The notes: generated from the letters alone by a model not told the origin. Shown: positions 51,244 to 60,753, numbered from the stretch's first letter. The stretch is 64,000 nt of DNA from Arthrobacter jiangjiafuii (GCF_018622995.1 NZ_CP076022.1:3038001-3102000); one strand, 5' to 3'. Translations and numbers: made by a program.

Positions 51244-51951
51244 TCAGTCGCCCGGCTCCGGGGCCGGATTGTCTAACGGCTTGCTCTTCGGCGCAGGCTT
51301 CCTCGCTGCACCCTTCCGCTCCGGGGACTTCCGCTCCGGAGACTTCCGCAGCAGCGTGAGCACGATGGTGAGAACGGTCAGCAGCACCACACTCACGATG
51401 ATCAGGTCCAGATGGTCGCGGATAAACGGGAACCGGTTCCCCAGGACATAGCCCAGCAGGGTCAGGCCCAGCCCCCAGAGCAGGGCGCCCGCTGCGTCAT
51501 AGGCAACGTATGCGGGGTACCGCATCCGGCCGACTCCCGCCACCACCGGGGTAAAGGTCCGCACTATCCCCACGAACCGGGCCAGGGTGATCGCCTTGCC
51601 GCCGTGGCGGGCGAAAAACTGTTCGGCACGGTCGACGTTCTCGCGCCGGAATATCCGTGACTCCGGCCGGGTAAAGACCGCCGGGCCGGCCCGCCGGCCA
51701 ATCCAGTATCCGAGCTGGTCGCCCACAAACGCCGCCAGCGAGATCAGCAGCCCCAGCACCCAGATATTCACGTCTATGGTGCCCGTGGACACCAGCAGAC
51801 CTGCAGTGAACAGCAGGGTGTCTCCGGGCAGGAAGAACCCCACCAACAGCCCGGTTTCGGCAAAAACGATGCCGCAGACCACCAGCACCACCCATGGACC
51901 CAGCGCAGGATCAGCCAGGAATACCTGCGGATCCAGCCACTCAGGCAGCAT
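51244..51951 (-). CDS. DedA-family membrane protein
   Basis: A 235-residue SNARE-associated/VTT-domain protein. FLPGDTLLFTAGLL, GDQLGYWIGRRAGP and RFVGIVRTFTPVVAGVGRMRY are the DedA signatures. These act as lipid scramblase-like or proton-coupled transporters that maintain the membrane. The C-terminus is basic with repeats of KSPERK. It is convergent with the oligopeptidase. Confidence 0.9.
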   Translation of the reverse strand: MLPEWLDPQVFLADPALGPWVVLVVCGIVFAETGLLVGFFLPGDTLLFTAGLLVSTGTIDVNIWVLGLLISLAAFVGDQLGYWIGRRAGPAVFTRPESRIFRRENVDRAEQFFARHGGKAITLARFVGIVRTFTPVVAGVGRMRYPAYVAYDAAGALLWGLGLTLLGYVLGNRFPFIRDHLDLIIVSVVLLTVLTIVLTLLRKSPERKSPERKGAARKPAPKSKPLDNPAPEPGD

Positions 51952-52148
51952 CGGACACCACAGCCCCGCCGGCCGTTCCCCCAGCCGCGGCCGCGGCGTT
52001 GAAAATCATCACCCCTTCAACCTACGGCACGGCTGTCGGGGCTGTCCCGGGCCCGCCGAAAGCGGTGCGTTCCCGGGCCCGCCCATAGTGCTGCGTCATG
52101 TTCGTCAATGCAGCTCCCTCCGGCTTGACAGTGACGGCCCTCACAGGA

Positions 52149-52170
52149 TTACCTAATGAACATTCGGTAA
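52149..52170. promoter_or_regulatory. Palindrome in the paaI promoter
   Basis: Arms TTACCTAATGA and ACATTCGGTAA (11 bases each) form a near-perfect palindrome 19 bases before the paaI ATG. It resembles, but is not a clear match to, the other candidate PaaR sites (shared CGGTAA). It may bind the same TetR regulator weakly or another protein. Confidence 0.5.
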
Positions 52171-52188
52171 ATAAAACGAGAGGGTCCC

Positions 52189-52665
52189 ATGGCTGACACC
52201 GGTGTCACTGCCCAGGTGCAGGACGCACTGACTCATCCGATCCTGGAGGACGACGCCGTCTCCCGCTGGCTGGGTTTCGCCGTCGAGCATCTTGGGCCGG
52301 GTGAGGCAACCATCAGCATGGAGCTGCGCGCCGACATGCTCAACGGCTTCAGCATTGCCCACGGCGGCATTGTCTTTGCCTTCGCCGACACGGCTTTCGC
52401 CCTCGCCTGCAACCCTGCAGATGCCGCCAGCCTGGCAGACATGGAACTGATTACCGTCGCCGCCGGCGCCGACATCAATTTCATTTCGTCCGCCCTGCCC
52501 GGCGAGATTCTACGGGCAGCCGCCACACACCGGATTTCGGCCGGCCGCAGCGGCCTGTACGACATAACCATCACCGCGTCCGGTCCCGAGGGCAGCCGCG
52601 TGGTTGCCGAGTTCCGCGGCCGTTCCCGTTCCATTCCCAATCCCCGCCACCACTCCCGGGCCTGA
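52189..52665 (+). CDS. paaI: Hydroxyphenylacetyl-CoA thioesterase (PaaI)
   Basis: A 158-residue hot-dog-fold thioesterase. NGFSIAHGGIVFAFADTAFALACN (about 50-74) is the PaaI signature with catalytic His-Gly-Gly; the C-terminal strand ends VVAEFRGRSRSI. It hydrolyses unwanted CoA esters so that CoA is not trapped in the pathway. GAGAGGG precedes the ATG. It begins the plus-strand unit paaI-paaK-tetR. Confidence 0.92.
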   Translation: MADTGVTAQVQDALTHPILEDDAVSRWLGFAVEHLGPGEATISMELRADMLNGFSIAHGGIVFAFADTAFALACNPADAASLADMELITVAAGADINFISSALPGEILRAAATHRISAGRSGLYDITITASGPEGSRVVAEFRGRSRSIPNPRHHSRA

Positions 52666-52746
52666 TTTTTCCGCCCGGCTTCCTTCCTCCCCCACCCCTC
52701 CCCATGTTCCGGGTCCCATCCCGGTCCGCTAGTCAAAGGGCACGTT

Positions 52747-54099
52747 TTGAAAACCACTGCAGCAGCCAGCCACACCACCGCAGCCGACCCGGCATCACTC
52801 GACCCGGAAGAGCGGATGAGCCGGGATGAGATTGAAGCCCTCCAGCTCACCCGGCTGCAGCACACGTTGGCGTATGCGTATGAGCGGGTGCCGCTGTACA
52901 CGCAGAAGTTCGACGACGCCGGTGTGCACCCGTCGGATCTGAAGGAACTGTCAGACCTGTCCAAGTTCCCGTACACCACCAAAGAGGACCTGCGGCAGAC
53001 GTATCCGTTCGGCATGTTCGCCGTACCGCAGGATAAGGTTGCGCGGATTCATGCCTCCTCCGGCACCACCGGCCGCCCCACCGTCGTCGGCTACACGGCA
53101 GGCGACCTGGACCGCTGGGCTCAGCTGGTGGCCCGCTCGCTGCGCGCCTCCGGCGTGAAGCCCGGCTATAAGGTGCACAATGCCTACGGCTACGGGCTGT
53201 TCACCGGCGGCCTGGGTGCCCATGCCGGCGCCGAGAAGCTGGGCTGCACCGTGATTCCGATGTCCGGCGGCCAGACGGAACGGCAGATCCAGCTGATCCA
53301 GGACTTCGAGCCGGACACCATTCTTTGCACGCCCACGTACCTGCTGACGATCGCCGACGCGATGCGCTCGGCCGGAATCGATCCCCGTTCCACCTCGCTG
53401 AAGAACGCAGTCCTGGGTGCCGAGCCGTGGACCGAGGAAATGCGCCATGAGCTGGAGGTCATGATGGGCATTGATGCTTGTGACATCTACGGCCTGTCCG
53501 AAGTCATGGGCCCGGGCGTTGCCGGCGAATGTGTGGAAACCAAGGACGGCACCCATATCTGGGAGGACCACTTCCGCCCCGAGATCATTGACCCGTTCGA
53601 TGAGACCCGGGTCTTGAACGACGGCGAGCACGGTGAACTGGTGTTCACCTCGCTGACCAAGGAAGCCCTGCCGATCATCCGCTACCGCACCCATGACCTG
53701 ACGCGGCTCCTGCCCGGAACCGCGCGTCCGGGCATGCGCCGGATGGGCCGGATCACCGGACGCAGCGACGACATGATCATCCTGCGCGGGGTGAACCTGT
53801 TCCCCAGCCAGATCGAAGAGCTTGCCCTGAAGATCCCGGCACTGAGCCCGCACTTCCTGCTGGAGATCACCCGGCCGGACCGGATGGACGAGCTGACGGT
53901 CAAGATTGAACGCCGCGAAGACTCCAGCTCCGATGACTGCCGCAGCGCCGCAGCCGAGCTCAAGGCCCAGATCAAGATCCATGTGGGTTCTTCCTGCACC
54001 GTCCTGGTCGCTGAACCGGGGACGCTTGCGCGCTCCAGCGGAAAGCTCCGCCGGATCTACGACCTGCGCAGCAAGGAAGCCGGCCTGCTGCCGAGCTGA
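52747..54099 (+). CDS. paaK: Phenylacetate-CoA ligase (PaaK)
   Basis: A 450-residue AMP-forming ligase that activates phenylacetate with CoA. The ATP motif HASSGTTGRPTVVGYT is at about 100-115, DIYGLSEVMGPGVAGEC near 245, and the C-terminal TGRSDDMIILRGVNLFPSQIEE. The start is TTG with AAAGGG upstream; this gives the expected N-terminus. It follows paaI by 81 bases and precedes the TetR regulator by 85. The only phenylacetate-activating enzyme in the window. Confidence 0.95.
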   Translation: MKTTAAASHTTAADPASLDPEERMSRDEIEALQLTRLQHTLAYAYERVPLYTQKFDDAGVHPSDLKELSDLSKFPYTTKEDLRQTYPFGMFAVPQDKVARIHASSGTTGRPTVVGYTAGDLDRWAQLVARSLRASGVKPGYKVHNAYGYGLFTGGLGAHAGAEKLGCTVIPMSGGQTERQIQLIQDFEPDTILCTPTYLLTIADAMRSAGIDPRSTSLKNAVLGAEPWTEEMRHELEVMMGIDACDIYGLSEVMGPGVAGECVETKDGTHIWEDHFRPEIIDPFDETRVLNDGEHGELVFTSLTKEALPIIRYRTHDLTRLLPGTARPGMRRMGRITGRSDDMIILRGVNLFPSQIEELALKIPALSPHFLLEITRPDRMDELTVKIERREDSSSDDCRSAAAELKAQIKIHVGSSCTVLVAEPGTLARSSGKLRRIYDLRSKEAGLLPS

Positions 54100-54139
54100 T
54101 TCCTCCGGAACTGAACCCAACCGCCAAAGCGGACCCGGC

Positions 54140-54171
54140 CACGAACGTCCAGGCCGCCCGAACGTTCGTGC
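54140..54171. promoter_or_regulatory. Candidate PaaR operator in front of the tetR gene
   Basis: Contains CACGAACGTCC (54140-54150) and GCCCGAACGTTCGTGC (54156-54171), the latter a near-perfect palindrome around CGAACGTTCG, 14 bases before the TetR start. It agrees with the paaA/paaZ sites in CCGnnCGnnCG spacing and would allow autoregulation. Confidence 0.6.
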
Positions 54172-54184
54172 AAAAATAGGACCC

Positions 54185-54811
54185 ATGCCTTCCACACCAT
54201 CCGCCGCCTCCGGGGCAGCTGCCGGCGCCACCCGCCGCGGCCGTCCCGGCTATGACCAGCAGTCGGTCCTGACCATCGCCGTCGACGTTTTTAACAAGCA
54301 CGGCTACGAAGCCACGTCGATGGGGATCCTGGCGGAGAACCTGGGCATCACCAAGTCAGCGATCTACCACCATGTGCCGTCCAAGGGCGATCTGCTGCGC
54401 CTGGCCCTGGACAACGCATTGGATGGCCTGGAGGCCGTGCTGGATGATGCCCGGGCTTCCAACGGTCCGGCCGATGAGCAGCTGGAGTTCGTACTGCGGG
54501 GCACCATCCAGGTCCTCACCGAACGCCTGCCGTTCGTGACCCTGCTGCTGCGACTGCGGGGCAACACCGAGATTGAACGGGATGCCCTGGCCCGCCGGCG
54601 CGAATTTGACCACCGGGTGGCACAGCTCGTGGACGCGGCCCGGAGCGAGGGGTCGCTGCGCAGCGATATCGATCCGCGCACCACCACGCGGCTGTTGTTC
54701 GGAACGATCAACTCGATTGTCGAGTGGTACAAGCCCGGAGGCCCCATTTCGCCGGAGAAGCTGGCGGACGACATCATCCTGATGGTCTTCCACGGGCTGC
54801 ACAGCAGTTAA
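54185..54811 (+). CDS. TetR-family repressor of phenylacetate genes (probable PaaR)
   Basis: A 208-residue TetR protein. The DNA-binding region GYEATSMGILAENLGITKSAIYHHVPSKGDLLRLAL is at about 40-75, after a Ser/Ala/Gly/Arg-rich tail. The C-terminal domain (about 90-205) resembles other PaaR ligand domains. In corynebacteria PaaR binds phenylacetyl-CoA to relieve repression. It is next to paaK, and palindromes of the expected type precede this gene, paaA and paaZ. AGGA precedes the ATG at 54185. Confidence 0.85.
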   Translation: MPSTPSAASGAAAGATRRGRPGYDQQSVLTIAVDVFNKHGYEATSMGILAENLGITKSAIYHHVPSKGDLLRLALDNALDGLEAVLDDARASNGPADEQLEFVLRGTIQVLTERLPFVTLLLRLRGNTEIERDALARRREFDHRVAQLVDAARSEGSLRSDIDPRTTTRLLFGTINSIVEWYKPGGPISPEKLADDIILMVFHGLHSS

Positions 54812-54925
54812 GCCCAGCTGAAATAAGCCCTGCTAACACGGGCCGGTGCTGCCGGAAACCGGTGCTGCCCTTCTGTCCCGCCTTTCCCAACTCCTAGACT
54901 GTGTCCAGGAGCTGAAGGAGGGCCC

Positions 54926-56107
54926 ATGGCATCCGAACCAGCTGGACACCCCCTACCCGGTCCGCGTCCGCCCATTCCCCGCAGCGCCGTTATTCTGCTG
55001 ACGCTGGCGGGCGCGACTGTTGCCACTTTCGGCCTTGCCGCGGTCAGCGGGATTTTCACCCCCGCGTTCCTCGCCTTTGTGCTGACCCTCTGCGTGCACC
55101 CGCTGCGGCAACGGCTGCAGCGGCGGGGAATGCCCCGGGGATTTGCCACCGGCATCACCATCGCGGCGGTTTTTGCCCTGCTGGCCGGGTTCGCAGGTGT
55201 CTTCGTTGCAGCACTGGCGCAATTCTCCGCACTGCTGCCGCAGTTCGGTCCGCAGCTCAGCCAGGCGGGTTCTTCCGTCTCGGGGTGGCTCAGTGCGGCG
55301 GGATTCGGCCCGGAGCAGGTGCAGTCCGTCCAGGACAGCTTTAATCCCGGCCGGCTGGTGGGCTTTGTCGGCGGACTGCTGGGCAACATCACCAATCTGG
55401 TGGGCGCCCTGGTCATCATCCTGACCCTGCTCATCCTCATGGCTGTGGACGGTTCCCGGACCCCGGCGCTGCTGACCCATTTGAAAGCGCACCGCCCCGA
55501 TCTGGTTTCCGCATTGGACGGGTTCGCCACCGGGGTCCGCCGCTACATGGTTGCCACCACGATCCTGGGGATCGCCCAGGGGCTCTTCAATTGGCTGGTC
55601 CTGCTCATCCTGCAGGTTCCCGGGGCGCTGCTCTGGGGGCTACTGTCCTTCATCTGCAGCTTCATCCCCAATATCGGCTACTTCATCGCGATCATTCCTC
55701 CATTATTTTTCGGCTACCTCACCGGAGGCTGGCCGACAGTGATCGCCGTCGTCATCGTCTTCGGCGGGATCAACGCCGTCATCCAATCCATCATCCAGCC
55801 CAAGTTCGTCGGCAATGCAGTGAACCTCAGCGAGACGCTGACCTTTGTCTCCGTGCTGTTCTGGGCCGTGGTCCTGGGACCCGTCGGCGCCATTCTGGCG
55901 GTGCCACTGACCCTGCTGGCGAGGACCATCCTCCTGGACTCCGATCCGTCGCTGTCCTGGTGGCGTCCAATGACCGGTGACCGGAAGGACCTGGAGCCTT
56001 TCCTTCAGCAGGAAGACGCCGCCATCCGGGCGCACCGGTCCCGCCAGGGGCGACGGGCGCGGCGCGGGGCAGCCCGGCCCCGTCCCGGCGGGGCCTCAAC
56101 GGCCTGA
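54926..56107 (+). CDS. AI-2E family transporter (PerM/YdbI type)
   Basis: A 393-residue membrane protein with about seven helices. The C-terminal conserved block WGLLSFICSFIPNIGYFIAIIPPLFFGYLTGGWPT (core SFICSFIPNIGYF) and VIQSIIQPKFVGNAVNLSETLTFVSVLFWAVVLGPVGAI-type ending are diagnostic. These export small metabolites or ions (Na+/H+ in some). GGAGGG precedes the ATG. It is three bases before the GAP-family gene. Confidence 0.9.
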   Translation: MASEPAGHPLPGPRPPIPRSAVILLTLAGATVATFGLAAVSGIFTPAFLAFVLTLCVHPLRQRLQRRGMPRGFATGITIAAVFALLAGFAGVFVAALAQFSALLPQFGPQLSQAGSSVSGWLSAAGFGPEQVQSVQDSFNPGRLVGFVGGLLGNITNLVGALVIILTLLILMAVDGSRTPALLTHLKAHRPDLVSALDGFATGVRRYMVATTILGIAQGLFNWLVLLILQVPGALLWGLLSFICSFIPNIGYFIAIIPPLFFGYLTGGWPTVIAVVIVFGGINAVIQSIIQPKFVGNAVNLSETLTFVSVLFWAVVLGPVGAILAVPLTLLARTILLDSDPSLSWWRPMTGDRKDLEPFLQQEDAAIRAHRSRQGRRARRGAARPRPGGASTA

Positions 56108-56110
56108 CCC

Positions 56111-56779
56111 ATGCTGAGTCTTCTCACCAGCCTGGTCTCCGTCGCCGTGGCCGGGGCAATGAGTTCGGTTCCGGTGAGCGTCACGATCATGATCCTGCTC
56201 TCGCCCACGCCCCGGCGCCGCGCCGTGCTGTTCCTGTGCGCCAGCATTGCCGGATCCGTCATTGTGGTGGGCCTTTCCGCTGCCGGGCTATACCTCCTGC
56301 CGGGAAGGCCGCGGTTGGACCAGGTGTCGGTGCCTGCTTTCCTGGGCATCCTGGTCGGTGTGGGGCTCACGCTCTACGCCACCTATCTGTTCCGCAGGCA
56401 GGCCCCGCCCAACAAGGGCAGAATGGAGAAACTGCGGACCCGCATCGAAACCGCCAGGGCCTGGGAGTTCGCCGTCCTGGGTCTGGGATTGAACCTGCGG
56501 CCGAAGGCCATTTTGCTGGCCGTCGCTGCCGGAACCATGATCGGCGTCCGCGGACAGCCGCCAATAGAGGCTGCCATGCTCGTTCTGGCGTATGCCGCGG
56601 TGGCCCAATCCGCAGTCGTCGTCCCCATTGGGATCTGGCTGCGCTCCCCCGACCGGGCGCAGGACCATCTCAGGGCACTCGCTGCCTGGATGCAGCGCAA
56701 CGGCCGCACGATCACGGCCATTGTCGTGCTACTGATCGGGGTATTCCTGCTGGGATACAACCTGCTGCAGCTGCCATGA
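56111..56779 (+). CDS. GAP-family membrane protein (Sap-like)
   Basis: A 222-residue membrane protein with six expected helices. GAMSSVPVSVTIMILLSPTPRRRAVLFL and GLGLNLRPKAILLAVAAGTMI match the GAP family (glycolipid-addressing protein), which includes mycobacterial Sap. In mycobacteria it helps move sulfolipid or GPL; here substrate is unknown. The start lies three bases after the AI-2E transporter stop (TGACCCATG), so translation is coupled. Confidence 0.82.
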   Translation: MLSLLTSLVSVAVAGAMSSVPVSVTIMILLSPTPRRRAVLFLCASIAGSVIVVGLSAAGLYLLPGRPRLDQVSVPAFLGILVGVGLTLYATYLFRRQAPPNKGRMEKLRTRIETARAWEFAVLGLGLNLRPKAILLAVAAGTMIGVRGQPPIEAAMLVLAYAAVAQSAVVVPIGIWLRSPDRAQDHLRALAAWMQRNGRTITAIVVLLIGVFLLGYNLLQLP

Positions 56780-56827
56780 CGGAATCCCACGAGGCCAGTC
56801 TCACGTCTCCTTGTCCAAGACCAACCG

Positions 56828-58372
56828 CTAGAACGGCGGGGGATCGTCGCCGGGCCGGGATCCGAGGGTTGACCCGGTTCCAGTAGCGCCGGTGCCTGAA
56901 CCCGTAGCGCAGGGGCCGGATCCGTTAACGCCGGGGCCGGCTGGAGCAGATGCCAGTTGCAGGTGGGGTTCGGTGCGGTAGGTCCGTCCGCCCGGTGAGG
57001 TCCACTCGATAACCCCGGCTGCCGGCTGGCAGGCCTTCCAGAACCCTTCGGTCTTGAACATGTGGTGCCGCCGGCACAAATGCTCAAGGTTGTCATGGTC
57101 CGTCGCCCCGCCCTGTGCCCACGGTCGAGTGTGGTCGATCTCGGAAATCACGGCGTTCGACCGGCAACCCGGGAACCTGCAGGTTCCGTCCCGTGCGCGC
57201 AGCCAGCGTTGAAGTCCGGCCGGGATCTTTCGTCGTCGGCCCACCCTCAGGATTTCCTCAGTCTCGGGATCCCGCTCGACCGGAGTCCATTTCGCTGCCT
57301 CCCGGGCCATCCGGCGGGCAGTTTTCGGACTGATGGGTCCGTAGCCATGCAGCTCTGCAGGCTGCTCATCGGCACCAAAGAGGGTTTCGGCGTTGATCAG
57401 CACCAGAATCTCGCCCCGTGCCCGGTTGCTGTTGGTCTTTCCGCCGCCGCTGGGGGTTTTGCCGCCCGAGGTAGCCCGACCTTCACGGTCCAGCAGCAAA
57501 TCCTCGAGAATGTCTGCCCGTAGCTGATCCACCATCCGCGGGTCTCCGGCGGACCGCTCACCCCGGGCGGCCTTCGAAAGCTGAGTGAAGATCGCTTGCG
57601 CCTTCTCCGCGGGCAGGAACGCCGAGAGCCAGGACATCCCGTCACAATCCGGCTCCAGCACCACACGGCGCTTCTCAAACGCCGTGCGCTGCCGCTTCAG
57701 AATCGTCTCCGGATACTTGTTCTCCCGCAGCCGCCGGGCCTTGACCCGGAACTGGGAACCCGTCTGCCCCGCAACAGCCACCCCCAACAGCTCCGCTTCA
57801 AACCCCGGCAGTTCGCCGGCGGGAATGCTCTGGGACTGATCCAGCACCGTCTGCACGTGTCCGTAGCTCAGCGCCCCGGACTCCAACTTCGCCAGCGTGG
57901 CAGTGTGCGTTTCACAGAGGGTTCCGGCTTCGCTCATCCGCATCGCCGCCGTGCCCGTGGGAATCCCGAGAATGGTGGCTGCCTCTTCGGCGGCGAGACT
58001 GAACGCCAAACCGGGCTCGAGTTTCCCTGATGCGAACAGGATTTCGTCCCGGAAGATAACTTCCATCCGGTGCAGGACTTTCGCCTGCTGCGCCTGCGCC
58101 CAGCAGATCAAGTGGTCCAGCCGGGACAACACCGCACCGGCTTGCTCCTCATCCAGGATTTCGACGCCCTGCAGGACCAAGGATCCGGTGAAGGAATCCA
58201 GGCCGGCGTCGAAACCCGACCGGCTGCGCTCCGCCGCGGTCTCGCCCGCCCCGCCACAACCGCCGTCGGCCCCACCCCCGCCGTCGTCGCCGACGTCGCC
58301 GGCGACGTCGCCGGCGTTATTGCCCGCGTTGGTACCGGCCTCGGTGTCGGGAAAAGATCCGTTCTGATCCAT
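56828..58372 (-). CDS. DUF222/13E12-type HNH endonuclease domain protein
   Basis: A 514-residue protein of a family abundant in actinobacteria. An acidic Gly/Asp/Ala repeat tail (about 10-50) precedes a helical DUF222 domain (EEQAGAVLSRLDHLICWAQAQQAKVLHRME). At about 420-460 is an HNH domain RDGTCRFPGCRSNAVISEIDHTRPWAQGG...LCRRHH with complete metal ligands. The families often multiply in genomes and resemble mobile or inteinless homing nucleases; actual DNA cleavage is not proved. It sits between the GAP gene and paaZ, splitting paa genes. Confidence 0.88.
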   Translation of the reverse strand: MDQNGSFPDTEAGTNAGNNAGDVAGDVGDDGGGGADGGCGGAGETAAERSRSGFDAGLDSFTGSLVLQGVEILDEEQAGAVLSRLDHLICWAQAQQAKVLHRMEVIFRDEILFASGKLEPGLAFSLAAEEAATILGIPTGTAAMRMSEAGTLCETHTATLAKLESGALSYGHVQTVLDQSQSIPAGELPGFEAELLGVAVAGQTGSQFRVKARRLRENKYPETILKRQRTAFEKRRVVLEPDCDGMSWLSAFLPAEKAQAIFTQLSKAARGERSAGDPRMVDQLRADILEDLLLDREGRATSGGKTPSGGGKTNSNRARGEILVLINAETLFGADEQPAELHGYGPISPKTARRMAREAAKWTPVERDPETEEILRVGRRRKIPAGLQRWLRARDGTCRFPGCRSNAVISEIDHTRPWAQGGATDHDNLEHLCRRHHMFKTEGFWKACQPAAGVIEWTSPGGRTYRTEPHLQLASAPAGPGVNGSGPCATGSGTGATGTGSTLGSRPGDDPPPF

Positions 58373-58415
58373 GTCTTCAGGCTTTCATCTGCCTCTGACA
58401 TTTCCGGGCCGAAAA

Positions 58416-58453
58416 GAGCCCGAAAGAGCCCCAAAACGGGGTCTTTCGGGCTC
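58416..58453 (-). terminator. Terminator of paaZ
   Basis: A 17-bp inverted repeat (GAGCCCGAAAGAGCCCC with CGGGGTCTTTCGGGCTC, two mismatches, AAAA loop) follows the paaZ stop by about 120 bases. On the minus strand it ends GGGCTCTTTT, so it should stop paaZ transcription before the HNH gene. Confidence 0.78.
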
Positions 58454-58569
58454 CACAAATACCCGTCTTTTTCCGGTAACTACGCGCCAGCTACCCGCAG
58501 AGACCCAGCGGACCAGGCTGCGCAAAACCGCCGGGGCCAGAACCCTGGCGCCGGCGGTCTCGGCAGACC

Positions 58570-60663
58570 CTAGCCGCGGTTCTTCTCCACCAGCGTCAGC
58601 ACGTCGTAGGTGGCGACAATCTCGTCGTCCTGGTTGGTCAGGAGCGCATCCCAGGCGACCTCGCCGTATTCGTCGGTTTCGCGCGGGGTGATCTTCTTGG
58701 CGGTAAGCGTTACCCGGATCGAGTCCCCGGCCGCCACCGGGGTGATGAAGCGCAGGTTCTCCAGCCCGTAGTTGGCCAGGACCGGCCCCGGCGCGGGCTC
58801 CACGAACAGCCCGGCGGCCCAAGAGAGCAGCAGGTAGCCGTGCGCCACAATGCCCGGGAAGAACGGATTGGCTTCCGCGGCCTCCTGGTTGGTGTGGGCG
58901 TAGAAGGTGTCGCCGGTGCTGTTGGCGAAGGCGGTGATGTCCTCGAGCGTGACCGTCCGCAGTTCCGAGCGGACCGCATCGCCGATCTTCAGCTCCGCGA
59001 GATCCTTGCGGAACGGATGGGTGCCGTCGAAGTTGCGGTCCGCGCCGGTATGCCAGATTCCGGTCAGCGCCGTAAGCATGTTCGGGGAACCCTGCACCGC
59101 GGTGCGCTGCATGTGGTGCAGCACCGAGCGGATGCCGCCGAGTTCCTCGCCGCCGCCGGCCCGGCCGGGTCCGCCATGGACGAGGTGCGGCACGGGCGAA
59201 CCATGCCCGGTGGAGGTGCGGGCGTCTTCGCGGTTCAGGATCAGCACGCGGCCGTGGTGCGCGGCGATGCCGAGAGTCAGCTCCCGGGCGGTGTCCGGAT
59301 CATTGGTGCATACGGTGGCCACCAGCGAGCCGCTGCCGAGGGCGGCCAGCCGCACGGCGTCCGCGGTGTCGTCATACCCGATCACCGAAGCCACCGGGCC
59401 AAAAGCCTCCACCGAGTGCAGTGCCTCCGCGTTGGCATCTTCCCAGGTGAGCAGGATCGGGGCCAGGAACGCGCCGTCGGCCGCGACACCGCGGGTACCG
59501 TCCGAGAGGAGGACCTCAGGAGCATCCAGCGAGCCGTACGCCAGGGCGGCGCCGCCGTCGAGCAGGGCCTGCACCGAGGACCGCACGCCGTCGAGCTGCT
59601 CGGTGGAGGCAAGCGCGCCCATGGTCACACCCTCGGCCCGCGGGTCGCCCAGGACCACGCGCTCGTTTATGCGCGCGGCTGCGGCGGCGACGACGTCGTC
59701 CACCAGGGCGGCGGGCACGATGGCGCGGCGGATGCTGGTGCACTTCTGGCCCGCTTTGACGGTGATTTCAGTGACCAGTGACTTCACGAAGGCGTCGAAT
59801 TCCGGGGTGCCGGGAACGGCGTCGGGGCCGAGGATCGCGGCGTTCAGGGAGTCGGTTTCGCAGGTAAAACGGACGCCGCCCTCGGCCACCTGAGGGTGGG
59901 CCTTCAGGAGCTTGGCGGTGGAGGCGGAACCGGTGAACGACACGTAGTCGCGGTAGTCCAGGTGATCAAGCAGGTCGCGGGCGGAGCCGGAAATCAGCTG
60001 CAGCGACCCGGCGGGCAGGATCCCGGAGTCCACGATCAGTTTCACGGCCGCGGCCGTGAGGTATCCGGTGGGCGTGGCCGGCTTGACGATGCTCGGCACG
60101 CCGGCAATGAAGGCCGGAGCGAGCTTTTCCAGCATGCCCCAGACCGGGAAGTTGAAGGCGTTGATCTGCACGGCCACACCAGGCAGGGAGGTGAAGATAT
60201 GTTCGCCCAGGAAGGATCCGTCGCGGGACAGGGTTTCCGCGGGGCCGTCCACCAACACGGTGGAATTGGGCAGTTCGCGCCGGCCCTTGGATCCGAACGT
60301 GAACAGCACGCCGATGCCGCCGTCGATATCCACCAGCGAATCCTTGGCGGTGGCGCCGCTGCGGGCGGAGATCTCGTAGAGCTCGTCGCGGTGCGCGTTG
60401 AGATAGGTGGCCAGTTCCTTGAGCTTCAGGGAGCGCTGGTGGAAGGTGAGCTGCTGCAGCCCTGCCCGGCCCACCGTTCGGCCGTGTTCGACGGCGGCGG
60501 CCAGGTCCAGCCCGGCACTGCTGACGAGGGCCAGCGGCTCTCCGGTGCTGGCATCGCGGACTTCGGCCGGCTGGGCGGCGGTGAGTTCTGAGCGCTCCGG
60601 CGTCCACCAGGAATCGCGGACATAGCTGGGCACAATCTGGACGTCAATGGCGGTGGAGGTCAT
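58570..60663 (-). CDS. paaZ: Bifunctional oxepin-CoA hydrolase/semialdehyde dehydrogenase (PaaZ)
   Basis: A 697-residue fusion. Residues 1-530 are an aldehyde dehydrogenase with catalytic Cys in KAGQKCTSIRRAI (about 304) and the usual FTCETDSLN Glu block. Residues 540-690 are a MaoC-like hydratase (STGDTFYAHTNQEAAEANPFFPGIVAHGY). Together they open the oxepin-CoA ring and oxidise the semialdehyde. ATG start; candidate PaaR site 90 bases upstream. It lies apart from the other paa genes on the opposite side of the tetR region. Confidence 0.95.
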   Translation of the reverse strand: MTSTAIDVQIVPSYVRDSWWTPERSELTAAQPAEVRDASTGEPLALVSSAGLDLAAAVEHGRTVGRAGLQQLTFHQRSLKLKELATYLNAHRDELYEISARSGATAKDSLVDIDGGIGVLFTFGSKGRRELPNSTVLVDGPAETLSRDGSFLGEHIFTSLPGVAVQINAFNFPVWGMLEKLAPAFIAGVPSIVKPATPTGYLTAAAVKLIVDSGILPAGSLQLISGSARDLLDHLDYRDYVSFTGSASTAKLLKAHPQVAEGGVRFTCETDSLNAAILGPDAVPGTPEFDAFVKSLVTEITVKAGQKCTSIRRAIVPAALVDDVVAAAAARINERVVLGDPRAEGVTMGALASTEQLDGVRSSVQALLDGGAALAYGSLDAPEVLLSDGTRGVAADGAFLAPILLTWEDANAEALHSVEAFGPVASVIGYDDTADAVRLAALGSGSLVATVCTNDPDTARELTLGIAAHHGRVLILNREDARTSTGHGSPVPHLVHGGPGRAGGGEELGGIRSVLHHMQRTAVQGSPNMLTALTGIWHTGADRNFDGTHPFRKDLAELKIGDAVRSELRTVTLEDITAFANSTGDTFYAHTNQEAAEANPFFPGIVAHGYLLLSWAAGLFVEPAPGPVLANYGLENLRFITPVAAGDSIRVTLTAKKITPRETDEYGEVAWDALLTNQDDEIVATYDVLTLVEKNRG

Positions 60664-60753
60664 CTTCGACGGGTCCTTTCACAACGTTGATCCTGACCGC
60701 GGCGGGCGGTCCCGTCTTGCGGCAGTTGCGGAAGGGCTGGAGCCCGCCGATAA

